Assembly (NCBI RefSeq): GCF_032062135.1 | Contig: NC_092859.1 | Coordinates: 87,858,781 to 87,922,780 of the forward strand | Direction of reading: 5' to 3' | Length of the DNA stretch: 64,000 nt | From: Pyxicephalus adspersus | Taxonomy: Eukaryota > Chordata > Amphibia > Anura > Pyxicephalidae | Part shown: positions 11,271 through 25,050 of the stretch, one piece after another | Numbering within the stretch: the first letter of the stretch is position 1 | Layout: every line of letters starts with the position of its first letter | The notes under the pieces: model-generated | The model's database searches: none | What the model was told of the DNA's origin: nothing | Seen by the model: the letters and a program-made list of their open reading frames with translations, nothing else | Translations under genes and position numbers: made by a program

Positions 11271-13239
11271 CATGCCTGGTGATCATAGGGGAATGAACAA
11301 AAGAAGCAATATATAATAACATCAATGAAATAGAAACCTTTAAGAAAATTCTGTACCAGTGCAGGGTTCTATGTCAGATGCCAACCAACAAGCCTTCCTA
11401 CACTCTTCCATGCTGAAGCTGTTTGTGTTTTAGCCTAAACTATAGGTACATGTTTGGTAAATTTGTCTTGCTGTATTGCTGCCTCCCTCATCTCTTTTCC
11501 TTACTATCTGTGCAATTTCCAGGCCAAGTAAATCAAAGGCAATACCAATCTTTTTCGTCATTAATTTGTTGATTTTGTTGGCTTTAAATATATACAAATA
11601 TAGTGGTAACCCAAGAGTTGCCCTCCATGGTCCTGCTATCTTGCAGGGCTTGACCTGATCTATGAGGCTCCTTACAGCACTTTTTAGTTATACTTTTATA
11701 AGTAAGCAGATCAGAGAAAATGAAAAGACCTCATTAATTATTTCCAAATATTTTTTAAATTAAACATAAACGGAGGCAGATTTTTTTTTTTCTAAAAAAG
11801 GCTTTGTAAAATTGATGTCACTGTACTTTTTCTCCTCCAATGGATTCTTTCACATGCTACTAAAACTTGCTTAACCATCACACTTAAGAGTGACACATAC
11901 AATTTTATTTTACCTACCTCTTGGTTACAGGATGAATAAATAGGAATCCAACAATCCTTGATTACTGTTCTGAAAGAATACATATGGGCTAGTGTCAGCA
12001 TAGAAGAGATAAAAACACTATCAAGGAGGGTGAGTCCTCACCTTATACCTACTGTAGTATATCTTTTGAAATTATGTTCTTTCTTGTTTTTTTAAACCTT
12101 ATAATTAATGTAAAAAACAGCTCCAGTGCATTAAGTACCAGAAGATCGGCAGAGAGCATGGCTTTGATCAAATATCCTGTGGCTGTGATTGTGCTCTTAG
12201 CTAGTATCTTTACTTGCTAAAGCAATTCACTTATCTCTTGTTGTGTTGGTTCCCAGCAAATGTAATGATTTGTGAAAATATGGACCTAGGAGTAAGGTTA
12301 TCATTTTAGCATTTTCATCCCCTAAAAATTTTACGTATATCCCCATCAAGTAAGTTAGAACATTCTTTAATTCTTAAATGGAATGCTTATAACACAACAG
12401 GGCAAAATAGTGCATGTGATATTTTATGCGGTTAAGTCCCGTATAATGCACATTGCACTGCAATGTTGGGAATGTTTACTTGGGGTGTCATCATCGTCAG
12501 AGTAATGTGCATTATTCTGTGACGCCATAATGCAAGTATTAACCCACCAACATGTTTTGAACAAACCTAGGTGCAAGCAGTGTAAAAACATAGGTTTACT
12601 TTATATTGGCTTTCTGTTATCTTCTGCACAACAGGACAAAGACAAAAAGGTGAGCCATCACTAAGATTTTGTTGCAAAGTAAAGAGCTGTACTAAGCATG
12701 GTCATAGAAGAAGATGACTCATTGGATGTTCTGATTAACTGTCCAATGGTGGGGTGTGCACTAGAACAAAATACTTGCTTAACAGCCGGACAGGACATTA
12801 ATGTGCTATCTGGAAAATTCATCCACAAAAAAACACTGTCAGATTAAAATATCAAACCTTAAAGCAAATTAGGCAGTTCACACAAATACATATGCTGCAA
12901 ATTTCTGGGTAAAATTAGCTTAAAACGAGAAATTCAAGCATAAGACATCAAATCACACCCAACCAGCACTCCTAAATCTGGAGGCCTCCTTTGCTTTCCC
13001 AGGCTCTGATTAACCCCATTTCTATTTCAAGGGGTGTCCATTTCCTTCCATCCTGATAAACCAGGTGCTGCACGTCACTTACTGGCACCGGACCTGGATT
13101 GCAAATAAAATGTCATAAATCTTGAGCACAATTTCTTGCAGCCTTATCCAGGTACCTGACCCCTTTTCTTTGGTGAGTGGTAAATACATACCTGGCTTCA
13201 CATGTCTGACAATACCACTATATATTTATGTATATTTTG
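11271..13239. other. Non-coding stretch with one small inverted repeat
   Basis: No gene seen. A short imperfect palindrome lies at 12441-12519 (GTATAATGCACATTGCACTG against AGTAATGTGCATTATTCTG), probably a MITE fragment. The rest is AT-rich and unassigned. Confidence 0.5.
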
Positions 13240-13975
13240 TTCACATGCTACTAAGCACAAAGTGTGCTAAGAAAATATCCCTCACCAACCACCAACAGCA
13301 GTCTGAACAATTGATATAAGGCAGGATCCACCCTGAATAAATGCTTCTGTGTTGTCGATATCAAATTCTGACCCTACCATCTGAATGCAACACGGAAAAT
13401 GGAGACTCGTCAGATTCGGTAACGCTTTTCCAATCTTTTTTTGTCCAATTTTGGTGATCATGTGTAATTTTGAGCCCCAAATGTCTTTTCTTAGCTGACA
13501 GAAGTGGTACCTAGTGTGGGTTCCTGCTGCTGTAGCTCATCTTCTTCAAAGGTCATGTTATGGATTCAGAGATGCTCTCCTGCATATCTCTGTTGTAACA
13601 AATAGTTGAGTTACTGTTGCATTGCTATCAGCTCAAACTAGTCTGTCAATCTCTTCTGACCTCTGACAACAACAAGGGATTTCCACCCAGAGAACTGCTG
13701 CCCAATGGATGTTATCTCTTTTCAGACCATTCCCTATAAACCCTAGAGAGGGTTGTTAATAAGAATTCCAGAAGAACAGTCGTTTCTGAAATATTCAGAC
13801 CCCCCACTTAGCACCAAAAACAATGCCTTACTTAAAGTCACCTTTCTTCCCTATTCTGATCTGAAACACTAGCTCGTCCTGACATGGTTGCTGCCATGTG
13901 ATTTACTAATTAGTAATTTTAATTAGCAAGCAGAGAACAGATTTATTAGCGAATAAAGTGGCCGGTGTGTATATA
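13240..13975 (-). pseudogene. Tc1/mariner-type transposase relic
   Basis: Reading right to left on the minus strand, the conceptual product starts with a degraded N-terminal helix-turn-helix region (13600-13850). It continues through RxRVPLLSAKxRxLRL-like and NWTKKDW-like segments to SDES near 13402-13417, the first catalytic aspartate context of Tc1 transposases. It then breaks up after an HSDGRVRI-like block (stop) and a frameshifted GIFS-like tail near 13250. The right end (about 13940-13975) has the AATAAAGTGGCCGGTG terminus typical of this Tc1 subfamily. The C-terminal catalytic part and left terminal repeat are missing. Usual transposases of this type are about 340 residues; roughly two thirds is represented here. 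Inactive. Confidence 0.8.
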
Positions 13976-14519
13976 TTTACAGAGAGATTTTTTAAAAATT
14001 TATAGGGTAAGCTAAGACAGATGTATAAAGGAATAAATATGATACAGAATTGCTCTGCTGCGACTAGATCCCCAGGCATAAAACTAGTTACATTAACAAG
14101 TTTGTGATTCATTAATTGGGTCAGTGTTCACGATCTTAAAGTGTGGATCCAAACTAGTGTTTATAAAATGATTCCTGCTGTTTTAAACTACTGCTAGCAG
14201 AGAGCTTCAGTTACTGTTTGAAAATGCAATCAGAATACCTTCACAGAAATAGATACATCTCTGTTTGCACCATGTGTTATTTACCATTTCTCTTACCAAA
14301 GGGCATGTCATGCATTTTCTATGCCAGAGTATAAAAAGACCTTAGACATTTCAAGATAAAAATGAAAATGTATGTGCTTGTTTGCTGTAACTTAAGTAAA
14401 ACTTTTTCCACACAGTCAATAAATTGCATGGAAAAAATTTAATATATATAATAAATGTCATTATACAGATGCTTTTTCACAAGGTCACTTATACATTATT
14501 GGAAATAGTTTACATTACA
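13976..14519. other. AT-rich non-coding stretch
   Basis: No gene or recognisable element. It lies between the Tc1 relic and the next TIR element. Confidence 0.5.
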
Positions 14520-15152
14520 GGTATTCCCTGGGTTACATACAAGATAGGGACTGCAGGTTTGTTCTTAAGTTGAATTTGTATGTAAGTTAGAACAGGTACA
14601 TTATTTTAATAAATGCAATTAGGACAGATGTTTGTCTCAACATATTATTAGGCAGCGTGGTGTCAGTTAATGTATAAAATCCTCACTGTGAGCTAATCAC
14701 AAACAAAATCTTTATGGAGTCTAGACATTCAGTAACTTCTGGATATGTAAGTTAGAACAGGTACATTATTTTAATAAATGCAATTAGGACAGATGTTTGT
14801 CTCAACATATTATTAGGCAGCGTGGTGTCAGTTACAGTAAAAAGTCCTCACTGTGAGTAAATCACAAACAAAACAAAACAGAAAAAACATAAAATGGAGC
14901 ATGGACATTGATTAACTTCTGGAGCAAGCTGTGCTTTGATATGTAAAGAGAAACAACTGCAGAGTTTGTCTTGGTCATTAAAGAGTTACAAGAGGCTGCA
15001 GAAAGAGCTCAGTCTCAGCTGTGTTTAACAAATGATTTCTTCTGCAAGTCATGCAAACCACCCCCTTCAAGTCCCCACCCTTCACACGAGGGAGCAGGGA
15101 AGCCCTGTTCGTATCTAGGAGTTGTCTGTATGTTGGATGTACCCTGGGGACT
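14520..15152. mobile_element. TIR-flanked repeat with an internal 165-bp tandem duplication
   Basis: Imperfect terminal inverted repeats: TTCCCTGGGTTACATACAA at the left and its approximate complement ending GGATGTACCCTGGGGACTA at the right. Inside, a unit beginning TATGTAAGTTAGAACAGG is present twice, at about 14579-14743 and 14744-14930. The first ~100 bp of the two are almost identical; the tails diverge. No coding capacity. Confidence 0.65.
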
Positions 15153-16302
15153 ACCTTTATAACTATCAAACAACTATGAATATCCTAATGGAGGAAAATT
15201 CCATGACTTAACTGACATAACATGCTTTCATTTGTTGCATTTGTGTCTCCCTTTCTTTAGTTCAGGTTTTTGTAATCAATACAGCCCTGTTTTCCCTAGT
15301 CTTACCACCTAGTACTTCAGACGTATTAGTGCATGTTACTATATGACATTAAAAGGAAAACTCTGCTTATAATATTTTTGAGCAATGCCTATTCTCCAGT
15401 TATCAAGTAATGTGAAATGCAAATTCCTGTCCACTTTGAACATCCAAATATTTGCAGATGAAAAAATTAAACAGAATTTAACCTTTTATATGATTGCATA
15501 ATTGACTATTATCTCAATTTACTGTTTGAAGAAACCCAACTCTTTTTGTAAACCACTAGCATTGATTGAATACTATCATTTCTGTTCTCTATGGGTTCAG
15601 AGAGTGTTTTCATTTTAGGGTGAACTTATTTACCAAACATTGGAACAGGCTCCTGTAAAAAGCTGTGTTCCTATTGGCTGGTGGTTGCTGGAATAGTTAC
15701 CACTCCTATTTTAGCAAAGGTTGCAATAATCTTAGATGGCCTGCTAATGCAATGTACAATGCAAAAGTTACAATGTGCCTGTATACCACTACCTATTATT
15801 ATCTATAGAATATGTATAGTGTTTTTGTTTTTTTTTTACTAACTGATTCCTTGTTTATGCCTTTTCTATAATTACATGTTTTATTTATGTTGCTGTGATT
15901 ATCATAGGGGTACATGCTTTATTTTATACATATAAACTCAATCATATGTTTGTCTATAAATCTGTGATTTCCACCTACTGATGACAAATTTGTGAATTAT
16001 ATGACTCATCCATTGCGGTTTGGAAATGTAGATGTATATGACATGTTAGAGAATAACACAGATCAGAAATGTAAGCAATAATGATTCATAAATTGAATGA
16101 TTCCCCAAAGAATAGACAAATCTGCAAGCATGTATTCAGATTAATTAAAACATTTGCAATTCACTAATTTGCCTGAAATACAAATAATTTGCTCAGCACT
16201 ATGACTCATCACCAAACACTGGTATTTTGGGAAAAATAATTTTTTTCACAGTTTCATACTGGAGGGCCATGGGGGGTGGTACATAACTGCACTCAAGTGT
16301 TA
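15153..16302. other. AT-rich non-coding stretch
   Basis: No gene, RNA or element boundary recognised. Confidence 0.5.
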
Positions 16303-16714
16303 GGCTAGGTACACACTTGAAATTTTTTGTAGTTAGAAAACGAACGACGAACAATTATGCACGATAGTTTTGAACAATCGTATTGTGCACAATTCTTTAC
16401 ATGCTACAACGATACCAATGTTCAAATATAATCCACCAATAGTGTACACATGCTAGATACGATCGTTTGAACGATGCAGGAAGTGACATGTAAAGGAGAA
16501 AGTGTACTGCAGAACCATCCACGATCACTGAACGACCGTACACACAATAGATTGCGAACAAACGTTGCCCAATCAGATCCACCGGGGACGGTCTTTCATT
16601 TCCAGCAACAATCCTCATTCATCAGCGTCGTTGTGCACATTTTTTTGTCAGCGATTATCGAACGAACGGTTTTTAGTCGTTCGTTTCCAATGATAATTAT
16701 TAGGTGTAAACCTG
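16303..16714. mobile_element. CpG-containing TIR element (~410 bp)
   Basis: Left end GGCTAGGTACACAC and right end ATTAGGTGTAAACCTG are imperfect inverted repeats. Just inside lie GAAAACGAACGACGAAC on the left and the complement-like GTCGTTCGTTTCCAAT on the right. Rich in AACGA/TCGTT words, unlike the surrounding DNA. The open frames that cross it are accidental. Confidence 0.65.
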
Positions 16715-19700
16715 CCCCATATCTCATCAGTAGTAGTCCTGTGTCCTGGGTAGTTACTGGGAGGGTATTGCTTGATGCATCAGCCTTACTTCCGGGCCCT
16801 TGCCCAAATATGCAAACCATACCAACAGTGCATAGTTTGGACAATGCTTTTTGTGTATTGAGGGGAAAATCCACAGCTGCTGGTGAAGTGGAAGAAGCAA
16901 CAGGGGAAGGGGAGGAGGTATGAGATCAGTGGAAGAGGAACTTAGCCAAATCATTCGAGGTGAAGGGCAAATTTGGCCAGTATTGATTTGCCAAAAAAAA
17001 TCCCCAGGTTTTGCTTGAAAATCTGCAAACCAGAACTTAGTGGCTAACCATTTAAAGGTATTGCTGCAATCTCTCCCTGCAATAAAATAAATGTAGTCAT
17101 TAAAATATATTTTGTTGCATGGACTGTGGCATATTTGTGCTATCTGTTCAGTGGTAGATTTACTTGCTGGTGCTGTAAAGTGGTTTTATATTTTTTCCTA
17201 ACTCTACAAGATAGGGTTGCAACTTGGCAGAACTATCAAATTTAAGTAATTGGGTATAAAATAGAATTCACTTCAGGACAACTATGGGCTTCTTTTCATG
17301 TATAGGTCGTTATACAAAGGGTAATACTGCAGATCCTGTTTTATATATTATATTTGGGTGGAGGTCAGGTCTAATTTTTTGCTATTTTTTGAATTATGTT
17401 AACTGTTACATACAGTGTAAACCAATTCAAACTGAAAAATGAGAAAATAACTTTAAAAAAAATCCTAAGAGAAAATAATTTTCAACAGCTCAATAGTACC
17501 TTTTTGTACTTTTTTGGATGAATATATTAGAATAGAATCTTATAAAGGCAAACAGAACTATGCAATGCATGGAAACAAGTTTCTGAATTCATATTACTAA
17601 AACAGTTGCTTTGTTATCTTGTATGTAAACCTAAATATATAACTTTTGTCATTTGCATCCTTGTGCTCTGTGCCTGTACTGATATCAATTATATTGTTTT
17701 TTTATGAACTACATAACTGAATCCTTCATTATGAGAGTTATATCTCATTTCATTTGTTCTGTTTTCTTAGCATAGAAGTGCAAGTGAGTGTTCATGCTAG
17801 GACTTTAAGTGTGTTACTGGCAGAATCAAGGCAAGAAAAAAGAAGCTTGAGAAAAGAGAAATCATGCAGCCACTACATCTAAGGACTGGAAAGCTGCAAT
17901 ATATTAAATTTTTGTTTTTAGGTTTAAAACACACAAATACAAGTAGTGGTAAAGATAAACATAATCAGTTCATCTAAACTCTGGTTTGTGGTTTTGCACC
18001 TTTCTGTCTCCATACATACATCTTTTTAATGGTTGATAGGCCTATGATTTAATGGCTTTACTCTAGGCCCCTCCTGAATAAAAAAGGGTGCAAGACAGGC
18101 TGCACGACCTAATGCATTGTGTTACATATACTCTTCAACATACAAATAATGTATCAAGACTGGCAACATTCATCATTCAGTCATTCACTCCTAGTGACCC
18201 ACTCCAACTGGAAAGTACTGGGCTACACAGCCATCAGTGGTGTCACTGTTTTCTATACTCCAGCAGGTTTCAAGCCAGGCAATGGGCAAAATGTTTTTGT
18301 TGGTGTAATAATAATAATAATGATATTACACTTGGTGGATGCCCCAATCTTTACTTTAAGGTGCTGCTAAACCAAGTGTTCAGTGGTCCTTGTGTGACCT
18401 GAACTTGCTGTATATTTTTTTACTCTAATGGTCCACAATTTTTCTGCTTGTTACAGAATGCATCAAACCTTTATGGATTCCTTAGTACAATTTTCCACTA
18501 GCCCCCTCTACTGAAAAATTTGGGCTATAGAATTTATTTTTTGGCATCTGGGGGCACATTTGCATTCTGTGCAAAGACACAGTTGATGGCCCACTTGTAA
18601 AAGATGGGAGATGTTAGCTGCTTTCCTGGGAAACCATGCAGGGACAAAATTTCAATGAAAAGAACTGGGTCACCTCTCTTTCATGATATATGGGGAATTA
18701 CAAAAAGACAAGCACATAATATGATGGAGCACATAAACTTGTGACAAAAGATATGACCCCTTTCAGTCCTAAATCTTCAGTCCTAAATCTCTGGACACAA
18801 CCCGCCCTCTCTCCCATCCCAGGCTCAGACCTGCTATAGGAGATTATGCGGGTTCTGGCATCATAACGTCAACAAGGGGGAAATTTCTTCTCCTTTGAGT
18901 GACACCCAGCCCCCGAGCATGCATGGTTCTGAGCTGGTAAATTCAGTGGTCAGTGGGTCTGAAATGGTTAGCGACCACTGTTCTAACAGAACCAAATAAA
19001 TAGGCCAAGTATCCAGCTAAGTGACAAGTGGGCTCTCTGGGTGCCTTTAGCAGTTGCTTTTTTGAGAAGAAAAGGAGGTGGACCTGTCCGGTAACAGGTA
19101 AAGGGAAGAAGAACAGCCAGTCAGCCAAGGGAAAAGAGTCAATGGGTACAAATTAAGAAAACCATGTCAGGTCAGAGTAGGAGCATAAAGAATTTGTGGT
19201 TCCTGATTTGCACACAATCAAAAGAAAGTTGAATCCCCAGCAATAAGTAATCCAGGCCTCTTCTATGTTATATAGTAATGGTTTCAGGTGATGCCTCATT
19301 AGAAGTTTTTAACATCATGTATCCTAAATCCCAATTTAGTTACCTATTTCAAGTACAAAACAGTTCTGTAAAGAATAAAATAGAGAAAAGGCATAGTAGT
19401 GCTAATGAGCAAACAGCCCAACTGCTCCCCACCCTATTTAGACCACCTATATACTCTTCTTCTACTGTGTGGCTAGGTTCTGACCTAGAGCTATATATGA
19501 GTTATCCAAATAAGTATCTGTGCTATACACTTTATTGTGAGGGTGTGGGTAAAGGGAAAAACTGACAATTTAAAAGTAATGCATTGTTCTACTTTGTAAG
19601 AAGTATACTGTTCATACACTACTAGGTCTGAACACCAAGGAATAGATGTAGAAAGAATCATCCAGGTATATGCGAATGTCATGTTGTACACCTTTGATCT

Positions 19701-22700
19701 CGGCTTCATAAGTTACATCATACCTGTTAAAAGTGAGGTTTATTATGGCTTCTTTAATTTCATTTCACTTAGAAATGCAATTATAAAGTTGCTTCTCTCA
19801 CCTAGTGACTCAATGCCTTTCTATGTAGAAGCCATAATTGGATCATCTCTTTACAGCCATTGCCTTCAATAAATAGTAAAATGTGTGTGTTTATAACTGA
19901 ATACACAGGAGAGCAGCAGAGAAAGCTTTTATCTCCTGAGACCTCATTTGATGTACTCCTCTAGTACAGAGCTCAGAGCTCCAGGAAGATACAGCAGAGT
20001 GGTTTAATGTAAACTCTGAAAAGGTAAAAGTTTACTTGCTAATTCAGTTTTAAATTATTTATAGCTCATACATTGTAATAACATTAATATTTCAGCTGCA
20101 AAAATATAATGTTGCCATATTACCTGCATAAAATTGCAAATCAGAAGTACAAACTGAAATAACTTCCAAATTTAGCAGCTAAGTACACATGACAGAATAC
20201 TATTTTTTTTTAGCATAAATATATCTGCCAGGAAGTTGTTTGTGTCTGACACTATAACATAAGTTCATAATTTGCCCATCATACAATTAGTTAAAAAAGT
20301 TTAACAAAAACTGGAAAACTTTACAGATTATCCACCAGAGCATTGTGATCCAGAAGGTTTGGGTAGTTTCACATAAAGCATGTTTCCTACATTGTGTTTT
20401 GTACTATATACTAGTTCAGGCACTGAGAGTCATATTTTAATGCATGTGATGTCTAATGCTGTATGCAAGGTATTGCTGCAATCTCTCCCTGTGAATGTTT
20501 TTATTTATGTTACAGGTATTCTGCATTCTCTAACCAATATTTTATGTTTCACCTAAATACTGGACTGTAAGCACAACACCACATTTACTACTACTCTAAA
20601 TCCAAAAAATTAGAATCAGGTGCTCCTAATAATGAATACGACCTATTAAGCTGTATTATGGTCAAATCTTTTTTTAAATTTATTGACATCGAGGTTTTGG
20701 TATTCTCTTGTGATTTGCCTGGGTGTCATTATGCCAAGATTATTTAAGCTTTCTTAGGGGGAGTGCTGAAATTTTCAAATGTCAAAAAAAATTCACTTTT
20801 GGAAAGCCCCAAACATGATATCGTTATCAAAATTGCTGGGAGTGTCGGGGAGACCTTTATGCGCAAGTTCCAAAAGAAAAATAACAAAGACTATATTTTT
20901 TTCTGCTGAATAAAGTTAAAGTAAACACAGAAACAAATATTTTAAAGCTGTTTGGGGAAAGACAATTGGCAACAGCTCTTTAAATGTGACACTTTTATTA
21001 GAAAAACTTGTTGGCTGCAGCTTAGGAAAAACATTGTGAAAAGTTAATACAAAAATCATTCAAACACCTTGGCTGGAATGTTTAAAGTGTGTAGTATTAT
21101 TTATATTGGTGGTGGATCTTTCCCAGTATAAAAACCAGACCACTCCAAGCATGGAACCTGGCTGGACAGGACAGGGGTAGAGCCAGTTAGTTAGGGAGGA
21201 GGACCTTATCCTCAGAGCTTGGCTGCTAAATCATTATGGGGGTCTGCAGAAGGACCTTTTTGGAATCTGAAAACTGCAAACCTAACTTAAGGCAACCACC
21301 ACTACAATGGCTTATTCCCCAAGAAATGATATGTAAATACAACCCTGACTGGCTTGCTTACATTCAGAGAATCTATTAATGAATCTCTCAGTGAATATTT
21401 AAACTCATGTAGGGAGAAATAGTGGATCAAAAACCAAAGGGAACCGTACTCCAATGGTTAATATAAGCCTGTGTGTAGTATATACCAAGCAAGAGAAAGA
21501 AGAACAGATGGCTTTTTATGGCAATAATAACATTATTTACTTGTGTCAACATATTATGGCATTCTAAGCTATACAGAGTTAAAATAAGCAAAAAATCAGC
21601 ATACATAGGTGGAGTGATGGAGTATACATAACACAGTATCAATTTTAGTGATCAATTTGGATAGTGTCATTAAGTTGTCTCTTTATCCCAATGCATTTCA
21701 CAGTTTCGCTTTCTGATGGGATTTATAGAGACTTATACTAATTAACAAAATATAGAAAAGGATGTTTATGATTGGTTTGAGTATATTCCACATCTTTCTT
21801 TTGCTGATGATATGAATCATCAATACACATGACTCTGTCCCAGATAGGCCTTTGCCTATATTTTTCACGGCGAACTGTAGTCTTAATCTAATGTTACCAG
21901 CCTACATTTTGGGTTTCTTGGTGACTTCAAATAAACATCTCTTCTAGCTTTGCCTAGCCATACAGTCATTGACAAATCGGCAGTTATATGAAAATTATTG
22001 TACGCCAAATTATTTTTCTTACAGTAGATTGATTGATTTTTTTTTTTAAGTGATCGATCGTTTTAATTCCTTTGCCAAAGCCACTGTTCTCTTTTGCCTA
22101 TTTAAATATGTTGAAAAGTGAAAAAATTTAGACAGGGTGTACTTTTTTTTTTCATATTACTGTATATAGTTATTTGTGCTATATATCATTTGCATCCAAC
22201 TGTTTGGATTTTTTGTGCAATACATTTGTTTAAAAAAAATATTAAGAGTATATAACTTTAGTTTTTTAGTGGCAAAATAATCAATTACAATGACTAGTAA
22301 AATGTTATAAAGTACATAATCTGAAAATATGCCCTAAGGTGTTACATATTTGTCATTCAGCATCCTTTATGTCAATGCAAATTGGGAGCTAAATATAAGT
22401 AGTGATAAATGTTATGAATGCTCATTTGAATATATAATAGGACCCCCCACAAATATTGTAGAATCTCATTTAAAATGTCTCATTTGTAACAGCGTATGAA
22501 GACAAATGGTTCCATTTTATCACAGGAAACCCTAAATATGCAATTTATATAAACCTACCTTAGATAATTGCATACAAATACAAGGATATAATAAAAAATT
22601 CCAGTAAATAAAAATAAAAACCACAACATTAACGAGTATCTAAACCTAAGCACAAAAATGTTTTATAATGTAGCTTACCAGCGCACTAAGAGTGGTGGCT

Positions 22701-23016
22701 GAATTGTATGATTTTATTTATTGTATCTCTTTATTTTCATATGATTCTGATTGTACCATACTTCCTGTATTAGGGCAACAACTGTCACTCACTTTACTGT
22801 ATATATGAAAAAACTACATTGTCATCCTACACCCAGAAGAATGCCAAACTCCTCTTCTCTTCTTTCCGTAGTGGATGTTCTATAGCCCATAGAAAAAAAA
22901 CTGAGAATGAAACTAATAGGAGTAACGGACTTTCAAAATGTAGACAGTGGCACTTTACAGCCCCAACACAGCTGTATTATCCTATTGACAATGGTATATT
23001 GTGATTTAGGCGCAAT
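16715..23016. other. Long non-coding stretch
   Basis: No gene found. It contains a GC-richer patch at 18770-18980 that looks repeat-derived but is unassigned. A segment at 21130-21180 (CATGGAACCTGGCTGG) resembles 32840-32875. The rest is AT-rich with scattered short open frames that have no recognisable similarity. Confidence 0.5.
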
Positions 23017-23236
23017 GGGCCTGATTTATTAAAACTCTCCAAGGCTGGAGAGGATACACTTCAGTGAACCTGGGTGATCTAGCAAACCTGGAATGGATTT
23101 CTTAAAGTAATTTGCTATTTGTTAGCAAATGTTTTTAATCCTGGACCAGATCCATTCCAGGTTTTTGGATCACCCAGCTTCACTGATAAAAGTGTATTCT
23201 CTCCAGTCTTTGAGAGCTTTAATAAATCAGGTCCAA
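23017..23236. mobile_element. Palindromic MITE, near-complete copy
   Basis: Almost perfect head-to-head palindrome. GGCCTGATTTATTAAA at the left mirrors TTTAATAAATCAGGTCC at the right. CTCCAAGGCTGGAGAGGATA, CACCCAG and CCAGGTTT blocks are mirrored across a centre at about 23110-23140. Related pieces lie at 38398, 41010, 41941 and 45692. Confidence 0.85.
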
Positions 23237-24361
23237 AGTGTTTGCGGCAACAAGTGATACAATTATTAAATAACCTACTTTGTCACTCCAAATACGGTTA
23301 CTGCAAATATACCTTGATTTTTTGCTTTTTCATTTCCTGTTCACAAATTAATAAAATAACTAGTTAAATTTGACTGTTCCTGGGTGAAATGAACAAATGT
23401 TAAATTAAATCTTTATTATGGCATATACACCCTAAATATATTTGAATTATGGGGGTGGGGGTTTGAAATGAACAATATTGACAGAAATAGCTTTGTGTTC
23501 ATCTAAATGTGGAATTAAATTTCTCATTCACAATGTTAATGGAACAGTGTAAGCTCAGTAAGTTAAAGTAGTAGTGTAGGTTTCCCTAGCAGGCTTTAGG
23601 GTGTTGGGCGACATCAATTTCTCATAAACACAGCAGTATTTATCTGCATGGGCAGCAGGAAAGGTAGATATTTTCTTTTGTAGACAAATAATTTTGGCAA
23701 CATTTATTTTTGCTGCAGGGTTGCTTTTAGCTGGTCACATTCACACATATATATATCTAAAACTATAAAATAGCTGTAAATTCAGCCTACATTTTATATT
23801 TATATATACATTAAATTGCAGAGTTATCACAGTTTTGTCCATTGACTCTGATGCTTACGACATTTCTACTTAAAAAACCTATGAAGAATGATTTCATTGA
23901 AAATAACATTCTTAGCTGGAAAATGAGAAGATAACTCCTGCTGTTCAGTGTGGCTCATGACCCGGGCCAAAAGATTAAAATATTGCAAGAAAAATGAATC
24001 CTCTGAGTTGGTGGAAAGTACATGGGAGTAAAGTGTATAATTTAAAATTGTAGATTAAATACCCCAAAACTAAAGTAAAGACAGCTTTAATAAAACTGTA
24101 TGAATTACACATATTTTTTAGATTAAACATTTCATAGAAGAACAAAATGTTTCATAATAGAAGCTTTCCTGAGAACATTTTGCCCTTGCTCTTTAATTCT
24201 CCTTCATTTGTTAGCATGAAATAGTATGTTGTTATTGCTAGCCTGTTACTGAATTAAGTATATCATGAATTTATTTATCTGTTATTCTATTTATTTTTGC
24301 TGGGGTCCTAGGATACCAAAGAAATGCTGCAACTCACCATTACTGTAAGTGTATAAAAAGA

Positions 24362-24401
<40 letters not shown>

Positions 24402-24649
24402 TATATAAATTAAAGAACCAGGTACTATAATACATACATATAATACATAATATTCCACATTATTTAGGTAAGTGTATGTGTAGAGCTAAAAAGCTTTTGT
24501 TAGATAGGGTACGTAAGGGCTAAAGTCTTTATCTTGTGCTAACAGTATCCTATGTATGATGATTTCCAATTTAACAGTTTCCTTTTTGGAAAGTTGACTT
24601 GCAGTTCTTGTATTTGTAACAATTCCAAAATCTAAGATTTTTTATTATT
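23237..24649. other. AT-rich non-coding stretch with an AT microsatellite
   Basis: Holds (AT)n at 24365-24398. No gene or element recognised. Confidence 0.5.
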
Positions 24650-25050
24650 CAGTCTTCCTCAACAAGGGTATTGTGGAACTCTGGGGTTCCTCCAGAGATT
24701 GCTAGGGGTTCCTTGAGCAAAGAACAATTTGTGCCTCTCAGGTCATTTTAACTGACACCAATCATATTTTAAGAAGGTAAGGTCAGCAACCTTCCCAATA
24801 TCCAGCAATGTAATTGGCATTCTTCCCAATATCCAGCAATGTAATTGGCATTCTTCCCAATATCCAGCAATGTAATTGGCATTCTTCCCAATAACCAGCA
24901 ATGTAATTGGCATTCTTCCCAATAACCAGCAATGTAATTGGCATTCTTCCCAATAACCAGCAATGTAATTGGCATTCTTCCTACTGATCACCACCTTAAT
25001 ATATTGTTAGCTGTGGATATAGTAACTATAGCAGGGTTTCCCTAAAGGCC
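24650..25050. mobile_element. hAT-like non-autonomous element with internal minisatellite
   Basis: The left tip CAGTCTTCCTCAACAAGGG is close to the CAGTGTTTCTCAACC-type ends of hAT-like non-autonomous elements. It continues GGGGTTCCTCCAGAGATTGC and GGGGTTCCTTGAGCAA. A 31-bp tandem array occupies the middle. A weak mirrored end (GCAGGGTTTCCCT) lies near 25031-25044. No transposase. Confidence 0.55.
24791..24976. repeat. 31-bp minisatellite, six units
   Basis: Units start with CTTCCCAATA at 24791, 24822, 24853, 24884, 24915 and 24946. The first three read CAATATCCAGC and the last three CAATAACCAGC, so the array expanded from two variants. The long minus-strand open frame here is only the translation of the repeat. 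Confidence 0.95.

Noticed and set aside
16474..16923. 149-codon plus-strand open frame, the second longest in the window
   Set aside because: It starts inside the 16303-16714 TIR element and runs into unrelated DNA; no similarity is recognised.
24743..24994. Minus-strand open frames with repeated ITLL-type units
   Set aside because: They only reflect the 31-bp minisatellite.
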